NCBI GenBank assembly: GCA_022563285.1 | Contig: JADFNQ010000063.1 | Coordinates: 1 to 7,205, forward strand | Source: Chloroflexota bacterium | GTDB taxonomy: Bacteria > Chloroflexota > Dehalococcoidia > SM23-28-2 > RBG-16-64-32 | Direction: 5' to 3' | Length of the DNA: 7,205 nucleotides | Shown here: piece by piece, positions 1 to 6,214 of the stretch | Layout of the letters: every line of letters begins with the position of its first letter | Position numbering within the stretch: position 1 is the stretch's first letter | Notes under the pieces: generated by a model | Seen by the model: the letters and a program-made list of their open reading frames with translations, nothing else | Told to the model about the DNA's origin: nothing | The model's database searches: none | Made by a program: the position numbers and the translations under genes

Positions 1-1
1 C

Positions 2-1039
2 TTCGCCGCCTACCGGGATGTCGGGCTGCTCGGGCTCTCCATCCCCGAGGAGTACGGCGGCAGCGGCGCCGGCTTCCTCGCCCTCGCCCTGGCCGTGGAG
101 GAGATCGCCAAGTACTGCAACTCCTCCGCCCTCATCCTCCTCCTCTCCGCCCTCTCCACCCAGCCGATCAACCTCGGCGGCTCCGAGGAGCAGAAGCGCC
201 AGTGGCTGCCCCGCGCCGCCGCGGGCGAGATCAGGGGCGCATTCTGCCTCACCGAACCCAACGCCGGCTCCGACGTCGCCGCTATCGAGTCGAGGGCCCG
301 CCGCGACGGCGACGACTACGTCATCGACGGCGAGAAGGTGTACATCTCCGGCGGCTCCGTGGCCGACTACGTCATCTTCTTCGCCAAGACCGGCGACGAC
401 GGCACCCGCGCCGTCTCCGCCTTCGTCGTGCCCACGGACTCCCCCGGCTACTCGGTGCCCCGCACCGACCGCAAGATGGGCGTCATCGGCGTGCCCACGG
501 CGAACATCGTCCTCCAGGAGTGCCGCGTCTCCGCCGCCAACCGCCTCGGCGAGGACGGACGCGCCTTCCGCACGGCGATGCTAACCCTCAACACCTGCCG
601 CCCCGTGGTGGGCGCGCGCGGCCTGGGCCTGGCCGAGGGCGCCATCGCCTACGCCCTGGACTACGCCCGCGAGCGCAAGACCTTCGGCAAGCCGCTCGTC
701 GACCACCAGGCGATCCAGATGATGCTGGCCGACGCCGCCATTCAGATCGAGGCCGCCCGCCGCCTCGTCTACCACGCCGCCTCCCTGGTGGACGCCGGCA
801 AGTACGAACGCCAGGACGCGCCCTACCTCTCCATCGCCAAGACGTTCGCCACGGAGATGTCCATCCGCGTCTCCTCCGACGCGATCCAGATTCTGGGCGC
901 GCAGGGCTACATGAAGGACCACCCGCTGGAGCGCCACTACCGCGACGCCCGTCAGCTCACAATCGTGGAGGGGACGTCGCAGATACAGCGGCTGGTCATC
1001 GCCCGCGCCCTGATTGAGCGGGACATCAGCTACTGGTAG
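2..1039 (+). CDS. Acyl-CoA dehydrogenase, 5'-truncated by the window edge
   Basis: This is an FAD-dependent acyl-CoA dehydrogenase, which introduces a trans-2,3 double bond into an acyl-CoA and passes electrons to electron-transfer flavoprotein. The reading frame is open from base 2, so the true start lies upstream. 345 residues are visible; family members usually have about 380-390, so roughly 35-45 N-terminal residues are missing. Seen directly (visible-residue numbering): an N-terminal helical piece with LLGLSIPEEYGG; the first family signature, CLTEPNAGSD, at about 82-91; the RKTFGKPLVDHQAIQ segment at about 225-239; the second signature, QILGAQGYMKDHPLER, at about 296-311; and VEGTSQIQ near the end, whose Glu (about 323) sits where the catalytic base lies in short/medium-chain enzymes. 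The second signature reads GAQGY where many relatives have GGYGY. Substrate chain length or branching cannot be read from this. The stop is TAG at 1037-1039. The 3' end overlaps the convergent transporter gene by 14 bases. Confidence 0.95.
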   Translation, partial: FAAYRDVGLLGLSIPEEYGGSGAGFLALALAVEEIAKYCNSSALILLLSALSTQPINLGGSEEQKRQWLPRAAAGEIRGAFCLTEPNAGSDVAAIESRARRDGDDYVIDGEKVYISGGSVADYVIFFAKTGDDGTRAVSAFVVPTDSPGYSVPRTDRKMGVIGVPTANIVLQECRVSAANRLGEDGRAFRTAMLTLNTCRPVVGARGLGLAEGAIAYALDYARERKTFGKPLVDHQAIQMMLADAAIQIEAARRLVYHAASLVDAGKYERQDAPYLSIAKTFATEMSIRVSSDAIQILGAQGYMKDHPLERHYRDARQLTIVEGTSQIQRLVIARALIERDISYW

Positions 1040-2354
1040 GCTGACCCACCTCCGCGGGCCGCATCTGCGGGGGCGGCCCGAAGCGGCGCGAAAAGGTCAG
1101 GTAGAGCGCCAACAGCATGGCGCTGATGGTCACCGCCAGCAGGGTAGCCCGAACCCCCACCAGGTCGGCTGTCCCCCCCACGATGAGGAGCGGCAGCAGG
1201 GAGAGGAAGTCGGCCAGGGAGCCCTGGACCGCGAACACCCGCCCTTGCGTCTCCTCGGGCGCCTCCTCGTTCATCACGGCCCCGGCTGCCACCCTCACCA
1301 AGGTGAAGGCGAAGCCGATGGGTATCGCCAGGATCATCGTCATGGTGATCACGGAGTTGACGCCCACCTCATTCTCAACGAAGGTGAGGCCGAAGTCCAG
1401 GGTTTCCTTCACGAAGTCCTTCACTAAGACGACGAGCCCCAGGCCCATTAGCCCCAGCAGTAAGATGACGAAGCCGACAGCCACCACGCGCCAGGAGCCG
1501 AAAAGCCTGGCCAGGATCGGTGCTACCAGTAACCCCACCCCGGCGCCGATGGCCCCCGGGGCCGCCACGAACACTGTGTCCTCTGGGGCTATGCCCAGCA
1601 CGTCCTCGGTGTATTTGGGCAGGAGGATCACCAGCATCTTGGCCAGCGTCAAGGTGATGGCCAGATAGGCGATCGCCAGATAGGCGCGGCGGTTAGTGCG
1701 GAGGATGCGGAAGCCTTCGCGCAGGGAGTCCAGGAAGCCCATTGACGTCCTGGCGACATCTTTTTTCTCGGTGAGGCCCGCATGGACGGTCGCCACTATC
1801 CATGCGCCCCAGCCGAAGAGCAGCGCGGCTATGACGAATATCGGGATCTCGCCGCCGATCTTGAAAAGGAGCGCCCCCAGGATGACCGTTCCAGCCACCT
1901 GGCCCAGGAGGGAGGTGAACACCATGAGGGAGTTTGCGGAGGCGATCTGATCCCGGCGGACGATTCCCGGGACGGTGGCCGCTTCCGCGGGCCCGAAGAA
2001 CTGGCCCACGGTGGAGAAAGCGAATACCAGCAGGAGGATGAACCCGACATTGTCACTAAAGATGATGAGGGCGAGGACGATGACGCCCCTCCCAATGTGT
2101 CCCAGCGTGAGGATAACCCGCTTGGGGACGATGTCCGCGATGGCCCCCGCCGGGATGCCAAAAAGGATAGAAGGGAGGATAAAGGCGATGATGAGGATGG
2201 TGGCCAGGACGCTGGAGCTAGTTTTATCAACTATCAATATGAGAAGGGTGAAGAGGAGGGCGTTCTGGGCGGTCCCTCCCAGGACGCGGGACTGCAGGAG
2301 GCTGCGGAACCTCTGGTTCGCCAGTAGCCGGATGTCTTCGGGCTGTACGGCCAT
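1026..2354 (-). CDS. MFS transporter, DHA3/EntS-like efflux permease
   Basis: This is a major facilitator superfamily membrane protein of 442 residues, the usual 12-helix size. It probably exports a small molecule (drug, siderophore or metabolite) using the proton gradient; the substrate cannot be inferred. Seen: hydrophobic helices from about residue 32 onward; a loop 2-3 motif A equivalent, GAIADIVPKR, at about 70-79; the FFGPAEAATVPGIV segment at 119-132, typical of the MFS_3/DHA3 group; a cytoplasmic linker at about 193-225; and GRVFAVQGSLADF at 371-383 in the C-terminal half. The tail after residue 421 is short, hydrophilic and proline-rich. The start is ATG at 2354-2352, 9 bases after the antiporter stop. 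The bases before it (CTAACTACCACCC) hold no Shine-Dalgarno, so translation is probably coupled to the upstream gene. Codons such as ATA, AGG and AAA look more frequent here than in the dehydrogenase, which could mean a different origin or only weaker selection. Confidence 0.92.
   Translation of the reverse strand: MAVQPEDIRLLANQRFRSLLQSRVLGGTAQNALLFTLLILIVDKTSSSVLATILIIAFILPSILFGIPAGAIADIVPKRVILTLGHIGRGVIVLALIIFSDNVGFILLLVFAFSTVGQFFGPAEAATVPGIVRRDQIASANSLMVFTSLLGQVAGTVILGALLFKIGGEIPIFVIAALLFGWGAWIVATVHAGLTEKKDVARTSMGFLDSLREGFRILRTNRRAYLAIAYLAITLTLAKMLVILLPKYTEDVLGIAPEDTVFVAAPGAIGAGVGLLVAPILARLFGSWRVVAVGFVILLLGLMGLGLVVLVKDFVKETLDFGLTFVENEVGVNSVITMTMILAIPIGFAFTLVRVAAGAVMNEEAPEETQGRVFAVQGSLADFLSLLPLLIVGGTADLVGVRATLLAVTISAMLLALYLTFSRRFGPPPQMRPAEVGQPTSS
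1055..1080 (+). terminator. GC-rich inverted repeat just after the dehydrogenase stop
   Basis: CGGGCCGC at 1055-1062 and GCGGCCCG at 1073-1080 form a perfect 8-bp inverted repeat with a 10-base loop, starting 15 bases after the dehydrogenase stop codon. No T-tract follows, so it is at best an atypical terminator or an mRNA 3'-end stabiliser. It lies inside the last codons of the convergent MFS gene, so it may be only a by-product of GC-rich proline/arginine codons. Confidence 0.3.
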
Positions 2355-2363
2355 GGGTGGTAG

Positions 2364-3644
2364 TTAGAGATCAGGTAGCGGAGGCTCTTCCGGCGCCTCC
2401 GCCACCTCCTCAGCCGTGAACCGGTAGCCGCGGTAGAGCCAGACCAGGACGGGGGGTGCGAGGATGGTGGTGGCGATGCTCATGAATACGACGACGGAGA
2501 AGATATCATCGGAGATGGCGCCGATGCTGGCGCCGATGCTCGCCACCACCAGCCCAACCTCGCCCCGTGGCACCATCCCCGTCCCGATGATAGCGGCGGA
2601 GCGTCCGGACAGCCCTAGGGAAGCGAGCCCGCCGCCCATGAGCTTCCCCAGTACGGCCAGCCCCGTCACCCCCAGCGCAATCGCCAGTATCGTGGGGTCA
2701 GTGAACGCTCCCGGGTCCACCTTGGTGCCGATGATCACGAAGAAGAACGGCACCAGGAACTCGTAGACCGGCAGAGCTTGCTGCTCCAGGTTGTACCTCT
2801 CCTTCGCCTCCGCCAGCATCATCCCCGCCAGGAAAGCGCCGATGATCGCCGCCAGACCGATGATGCCAGCCAGGGCGGACAGGCCCAACATCACGATCAT
2901 CGCCACCAGGAAGGGAGCGTTCTGTATCCTCAGCTTCTCCAGGTGGATGCTGTACTGCCGGATCACCCGCGTGCCTACCAGGGCGGCGAACACCACAAAC
3001 GCCACCGCGGCCACCGCCGTCAGGGCCAGCTCCAGGACATCAAAGCTGTCCTCGCCCAGGCCGCTGACCACAGACAGCATCAGCAGCGCCAGGATATCGT
3101 CCACCACCGCCGCGCCCAGGATGATCCGCGCCTCGCGCGTGCGTATAGCGCCAATGTCGCCCAGCACCCGAGCCGTGATGCCGATGCTGGTGGCCACCAT
3201 CGCCGTGGCCACGAACGCCGCCTCGAGCCCCAGATCCTCCGCGGCGACGGGATCGGTGCCCCAGATCAGCGCGAAGCCAAGGACAAAGGGGAAGATGATC
3301 CCCAACACCGCTACCATGGCGGCGCGGCCACCCACCTCGGTGAGGTCGCGCAGGCGGGTCTCCAGCCCCACAAAGAACAGCAGGATGATCACGCCCAGCT
3401 CGGCGATCACGTCGAGGACGACTGTGAGGGCTTCTTCGGCCGCCTTCTCGTCGCCGCCGAAAAGGTCGATGAGGGCGCTGTCCGGCGAACCCACCAGCCC
3501 AAGCGTGTGCGGGCCGATGAGCACACCCACCAGAACCTCACCCACGATGGCCGGCTGACGAATCCTGGTGAAAAGCTCGCCCGCCATCTTCGCCGCCGCG
3601 AACAGGAAGAACAGGTCGACGAGGATGCCCGTGGTTTCTTGCAT
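2364..3644 (-). CDS. Cation:proton antiporter, CPA2 family (NapA/KefB-like membrane domain)
   Basis: This is an integral membrane monovalent cation/H+ antiporter of 426 residues, consisting of the Na_H_Exchanger domain only. The C-terminal TrkA-N/RCK nucleotide-binding domain of KefB/KefC is absent; the protein ends in a short acidic, proline-rich tail. Seen: a first helix followed by RIRQPAIVGEVLVGVLIGP (27-45), characteristic of CPA2; TSIGITARVL (152-161), matching the broken helix of the ion site; the paired aspartates D182-D183 in AAVVDDILALL, the marker of electrogenic CPA2 exchangers such as NapA; K334 in VLGKLMGGG, where NapA-type proteins carry a conserved lysine; and MVPRGEVGLV (357-366). 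These features favour Na+(or K+)/H+ exchange over glutathione-gated K+ efflux. An in-frame TAG upstream of the ATG at 3644-3642 leaves no longer start. There is no clear Shine-Dalgarno; see the promoter at 3660-3688. It is the first gene of a probable operon with the MFS exporter. Confidence 0.93.
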   Translation of the reverse strand: MQETTGILVDLFFLFAAAKMAGELFTRIRQPAIVGEVLVGVLIGPHTLGLVGSPDSALIDLFGGDEKAAEEALTVVLDVIAELGVIILLFFVGLETRLRDLTEVGGRAAMVAVLGIIFPFVLGFALIWGTDPVAAEDLGLEAAFVATAMVATSIGITARVLGDIGAIRTREARIILGAAVVDDILALLMLSVVSGLGEDSFDVLELALTAVAAVAFVVFAALVGTRVIRQYSIHLEKLRIQNAPFLVAMIVMLGLSALAGIIGLAAIIGAFLAGMMLAEAKERYNLEQQALPVYEFLVPFFFVIIGTKVDPGAFTDPTILAIALGVTGLAVLGKLMGGGLASLGLSGRSAAIIGTGMVPRGEVGLVVASIGASIGAISDDIFSVVVFMSIATTILAPPVLVWLYRGYRFTAEEVAEAPEEPPLPDL

Positions 3645-3659
3645 AGCTTGTTGGCACCA

Positions 3660-3688
3660 ATCCTATCCTGAGATGGTGTGGGCGTAAA
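3660..3688 (-). promoter_or_regulatory. Sigma70-type promoter for the antiporter/MFS operon
   Basis: On the minus strand, TTTACG (3688-3683) and TAGGAT (3665-3660) are separated by exactly 17 bases and each matches the consensus at 4 of 6 positions. The -10 ends 15 bases before the antiporter ATG, so transcription would start about 9 bases before it. That gives an almost leaderless mRNA and would explain the missing Shine-Dalgarno. The match to consensus is moderate and the start point is inferred. Confidence 0.5.
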
Positions 3689-3755
3689 CCTGCCCTAGCG
3701 GACGTGGCCGGCGGGGCAGGCGGCCGCACCCGGGACGCGGCTGCGTCGTTCTTAC

Positions 3756-3764
3756 TGGTAGAAT
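3756..3764 (+). promoter_or_regulatory. Extended -10 promoter for the penicillin-binding protein gene
   Basis: TGGTAGAAT fits the extended -10 pattern TGnTAnAAT, with 5 of 6 matches in the hexamer. No -35-like hexamer lies at 16-18 bases upstream, as is common for extended -10 promoters. The hexamer ends 15 bases before the ATG at 3780, so the predicted 5' leader is only about 8-10 bases. An overlapping TAGGAT (3764-3769) could be an alternative -10, or its AGGA (3765-3768) a weak, distant Shine-Dalgarno. Confidence 0.5.
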
Positions 3765-3779
3765 AGGATACTGGCCGTC

Positions 3780-5918
3780 ATGCGCTGGCTCACCGCGCCC
3801 CCGTTCGGCGTTCTCCTGCCTGTGGTGCTGCTCATCATCACCGCCTGTTCAACCTCCGGCGGGGAGCCCACCTCCGAGGCGGAGCCTGAGCCACCCAAGA
3901 CGCCCCTGGAGACCGCGCAGCGCTACCTTGACCTCTGGCAACGGCAGGAGTACGGCGAGATGTACTCCCTCGTCTCTGCCGAAGCCCGCGCCATCATCAG
4001 CAAAGAGGAGTTCATCAAGCGCTACGCCGCCGTGGCGGAAGAAGCCACGATCACCGGCATCGATTTCGAGATAGGCCCGAACGTCGTGGAGGAGGACACG
4101 GAGATACCGGTGAGCGTTACCGTCCACACCTCCTTCTTCGGCGACATCAAGCAGGGGCAACGCATCATCCTGGTGCGGGAGGAGACCTCTGCCTCCACCT
4201 CGGTCGGAGAGACGCCGGTGCGCAGCGAGGAGTGGCGCGTTAAGTGGAGCCCCAGCCTCATATTCAGCGAGCTGGACGACCGCGCCCTCGTTCACTTCTT
4301 CACGCAGATCCCCCGCCGCGGCTCCATCCTGGACCGAAACGGCAAGCAGCTGGCCGTGGACGCCCAGCTACCGGTCATCGGCTTCGTACCCGACCTCATT
4401 ACCGATAAAGAAGCCCTCATCTCCAGCCTAGCCTCCGCCCTCAACATGTCCGAGAGCGACGTGCGCGCCCAGGTGGAGACTGAACTCCCCTCCTACTACT
4501 TCATCCCCATCGACACGCTGGACTACGGCACCGCTGAGGAGGAGCTGGACAAGTTCTACGCCCTCTCCGAGCTGGGAGTGGTGGTGCGGGACGAGACGCA
4601 GCGCATCTACCCCAACGGTGACTCCGCCGCCCACGTCCTGGGCTACTTGGCCGAGGTCAACGCCGAGCAACTGGAAGAGCTGGAGACGAAGGGCTACCGC
4701 GCCGGCGACATGATAGGCGCCTTCGGCCTGGAGCTCCAGTTCGATGAGGTCCTGGCCGGCGAGCGCGGCGGCACGCTGGCCACGATCACCCCCGAAGGTA
4801 CGATCAGCCGCACCATCGCCGAGAAGCCTACCAGGCCCGGCAAGGACGTCATCCTCACCCTCGACATCGACGTTCAGACGACGGCGGAAAGCATCCTCGG
4901 CGAGCGGGTGGGCTCCATCGTTGTCATGGACCCGCGCGATAACGCCGTGCTGGCCCTTGCCTCTTACCCCCGGTTCAACCCCCAGGCCATCACCGATGGC
5001 CTCAGCCTGGAGGAGTACAACAGGCTCGACAACGATGACCGCCTGCCGTTCCTGCACCGTCCCCTGCTGGCCACCTACCCGCCGGGGTCCACGTTCAAAC
5101 CGGTAACTTTGGCGGCAGGCCTTGAGAAGGCCGGCGTCTCCGCCGTCGAGACGTTTCAGTGCCTGCCCGTGTGGACGGGGCTGGGTGAGGATTTCCCCAA
5201 GAACAACTGGCAGACGGTGGACCGGGGCTACCTCACGCCCGCGCAGGGTCTGATGGCCTCCTGCAACCCCGTCTTCTACGAGATCGCCCTCAGGCTCGAC
5301 CACATCGATACCGCGATCCTGCCGGAGTTCGCCCGCGGCTTCGGCTACGGCCAGCTCACCGGCATAAACGGCCTAGACGAAGCCCCCGGCGTTGTGCCCA
5401 ACGACCAATGGAAGCAGGAGAACCAGGACGAGCCCTGGTACAGCGGCGATAGCGTAAACATGGGGATCGGCCAGGGCTTCCTGCTCGCAACGCCCTTACA
5501 GATCGCCAACGCCTACTCCGCGATCGCCCATGGGGGCGTCTTACGCCAGCCGCTACTTGTGCGGAGCATCGCCGAGCCGGGAGGCGCCGCCGCCCAGGAG
5601 TTCACGGCGGAGGAGATCGCACCGCTGCCGGTGTCTGAGGCTACCCTGGCCGAGATCCGCAGCGGCCTTACGCTGGTCATCCAGAACCCGGGCGGCACTT
5701 CCTACCAGGTGTTCGCCACCTCCCCTCTGGACGTAGCCGGCAAGTCCGGCACCGCTGAAGACCTCCCCTTTGGCGCCAACCACGTTTTCTTCGTCGCCTA
5801 CGCCAACCGTTCGGAGCCCTCGGTCCTCACCTTGATCGCGCTGGAGGAAGGGGAACTGAGCTCGGCGGAGGCCGGGCCCAAGGCCCGCAATGTCCTGGAG
5901 GCGGTCCTGGGCTCCTAG
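3780..5918 (+). CDS. Class B penicillin-binding protein (MecA_N-type), lipoprotein D,D-transpeptidase
   Basis: This is a peptidoglycan D,D-transpeptidase that cross-links stem peptides outside the cytoplasmic membrane; beta-lactams acylate its serine. It has 712 residues, close to the family norm (MecA is about 670). Domains seen in order: a lipoprotein signal with hydrophobic core at about 9-20 and lipobox ITAC, lipidated Cys23; an acidic, proline-rich linker to about 42; an NTF2-like MecA_N domain, about 43-165, ending in EEWRVKWSPSLIF; the PBP dimerisation domain, about 170-345, opening with RRGSILDRNG; and the transpeptidase domain, about 370-710. Catalytic motifs are complete: STFK with Ser437 and Lys440, SCN at 494-496, and KSGT at 655-658. 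No glycosyltransferase domain is present, so it is class B. The ATG at 3780 is supported by the signal peptide. No mecR/mecI- or bla-type regulator is adjacent, so this looks like a chromosomal enzyme of the PbpC/PBP3 kind, not acquired resistance. Confidence 0.95.
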   Translation: MRWLTAPPFGVLLPVVLLIITACSTSGGEPTSEAEPEPPKTPLETAQRYLDLWQRQEYGEMYSLVSAEARAIISKEEFIKRYAAVAEEATITGIDFEIGPNVVEEDTEIPVSVTVHTSFFGDIKQGQRIILVREETSASTSVGETPVRSEEWRVKWSPSLIFSELDDRALVHFFTQIPRRGSILDRNGKQLAVDAQLPVIGFVPDLITDKEALISSLASALNMSESDVRAQVETELPSYYFIPIDTLDYGTAEEELDKFYALSELGVVVRDETQRIYPNGDSAAHVLGYLAEVNAEQLEELETKGYRAGDMIGAFGLELQFDEVLAGERGGTLATITPEGTISRTIAEKPTRPGKDVILTLDIDVQTTAESILGERVGSIVVMDPRDNAVLALASYPRFNPQAITDGLSLEEYNRLDNDDRLPFLHRPLLATYPPGSTFKPVTLAAGLEKAGVSAVETFQCLPVWTGLGEDFPKNNWQTVDRGYLTPAQGLMASCNPVFYEIALRLDHIDTAILPEFARGFGYGQLTGINGLDEAPGVVPNDQWKQENQDEPWYSGDSVNMGIGQGFLLATPLQIANAYSAIAHGGVLRQPLLVRSIAEPGGAAAQEFTAEEIAPLPVSEATLAEIRSGLTLVIQNPGGTSYQVFATSPLDVAGKSGTAEDLPFGANHVFFVAYANRSEPSVLTLIALEEGELSSAEAGPKARNVLEAVLGS

Positions 5919-5936
5919 GGGACAGCGTTCCATTAG

Positions 5937-5987
5937 TTCCTGCTTTCAGGGAAACTCTAATGTAAAGCCCCACCCTGGAGGGTGTGG
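5937..5987 (+). terminator. Two tandem weak hairpins after the PBP gene
   Basis: The first hairpin pairs TTCCTG (5937-5942) with CAGG-G-AA (5947-5953), with one bulged G and a CTTT loop. The second pairs CCCCACCC (5968-5975) with GGGTGTGG (5980-5987) around a TGGA loop, with one mismatch. Neither is followed by a T-run. They lie 19-69 bases after the PBP stop and may act as a transcript end or processing site. The rest of 5919-6052 shows nothing I can assign. Confidence 0.3.
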
Positions 5988-6052
5988 TGCTGCCTACCAG
6001 AAGCACGAAACGGCGATGCTCTATATTGTTAGCCCCCGCGTAGCCTGCCCTC

Positions 6053-6062
6053 CACCGCGGTG
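6053..6062. promoter_or_regulatory. Perfect 10-bp palindrome next to the -10 element, candidate operator
   Basis: CACCGCGGTG reads identically on both strands. Its last two bases are the TG of the extended -10 element that follows, so a protein bound here would block RNA polymerase. A palindrome of this length can occur by chance in GC-rich DNA, and no regulator gene is present in the window. The operator role is inference from position. Confidence 0.3.
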
Positions 6063-6069
6063 CTACAAT
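6061..6069 (+). promoter_or_regulatory. Extended -10 promoter for the small ORF/zincin operon
   Basis: TGCTACAAT matches the extended -10 consensus TGnTATAAT at all but one position. No convincing -35 hexamer lies 16-18 bases upstream. Transcription would begin near 6076, directly before the AAGGAAAG ribosome binding site. The form is the same as the TGGTAGAAT found ahead of the PBP gene. Confidence 0.55.
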
Positions 6070-6076
6070 GTCGCCT

Positions 6077-6091
6077 AAGGAAAGCCTTCCT
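6077..6091 (+). promoter_or_regulatory. Shine-Dalgarno of the small ORF, inside an inverted repeat
   Basis: AAGGAAAG (6077-6084) is a Shine-Dalgarno 10 bases before the ATG at 6095. AGGAA (6078-6082) and TTCCT (6087-6091) form a perfect 5-bp inverted repeat with an AGCC loop, so the ribosome binding site could be paired in the mRNA, or the DNA repeat could be a protein site. The stem is short and mostly A-U, so any sequestration would be weak and temperature-sensitive. Confidence 0.4.
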
Positions 6092-6094
6092 ACG

Positions 6095-6211
6095 ATGGAT
6101 ACGGATAATCCCATCGAACTACGGGCCGTCTTCGCACTGAAGGGACGGGCGGAGGTGATCACTGCCAGCACCGGCGCCGGCTACCACAACCTGTGGGAGC
6201 GCGCCTGCTAG
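6095..6211 (+). CDS. Small ORF, 38 residues, unknown function
   Basis: I do not recognise this product. It begins MDTDNPIELRAVFALK and ends YHNLWERAC. The middle alternates hydrophobic and polar residues (LRAVFALKGRAEVITAS), which would suit two short beta strands joined by a turn. There is no signal peptide or membrane segment. Support for coding: a Shine-Dalgarno at 6077-6084, GC-rich third positions after the first codons, and a TAG stop (6209-6211) only 3 bases before the zincin ATG, whose own start has no Shine-Dalgarno. An ATG at 6068 in the same frame would add nine residues but overlaps the -10 element, so I prefer 6095. The frame is the same as the zincin's, so the TAG alone separates them. 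It could be a coupling leader peptide, a small protein, or the remnant of a longer gene. Confidence 0.45.
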   Translation: MDTDNPIELRAVFALKGRAEVITASTGAGYHNLWERAC

Positions 6212-6214
6212 CCG

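Noticed and set aside
18..584. An overlapping Ser/Pro/Ala-rich open frame on the plus strand inside the dehydrogenase
   Set aside because: It is a frame-shifted reading of the dehydrogenase codons, of low complexity. The dehydrogenase frame carries both family signatures.
2364..3644. Glutathione-gated KefB/KefC potassium efflux system
   Set aside because: The protein stops after the membrane domain and lacks the TrkA-N domain needed for that gating. The paired Asp and the Lys in VLGKLMGGG fit NapA-type Na+/H+ exchange better.
2778..3671. A long open frame (about 297 codons) on the plus strand opposite the antiporter
   Set aside because: Its product is low-complexity and rich in His, Gln, Arg and Asp with no domain. 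The minus-strand frame encodes a clear membrane antiporter with conserved motifs, so this is an antisense shadow of GC-rich codons.
4428..5303. A long minus-strand open frame (about 291 codons) inside the PBP gene
   Set aside because: It is antisense to the PBP dimerisation and transpeptidase domains. The product is Gly/Val/Arg-rich with no recognisable motif and no promoter or RBS.
3780..5918. Acquired beta-lactam resistance (mecA proper)
   Set aside because: The domain order matches MecA, but so do chromosomal PBP3/PbpC-type enzymes. There is no mecR1/mecI, no recombinase or cassette ends, and composition matches the surroundings.
6022..6027. TATATT as a -10 element upstream of the small ORF
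   Set aside because: It has no TG extension and no -35 at suitable spacing. The extended -10 at 6061-6069 is a better match and better placed.
5919..6094. tRNA, small structured RNA or riboswitch between the PBP and zincin operons
   Set aside because: Only short, imperfect hairpins are visible; there is no cloverleaf, T-loop sequence or recognisable riboswitch core.
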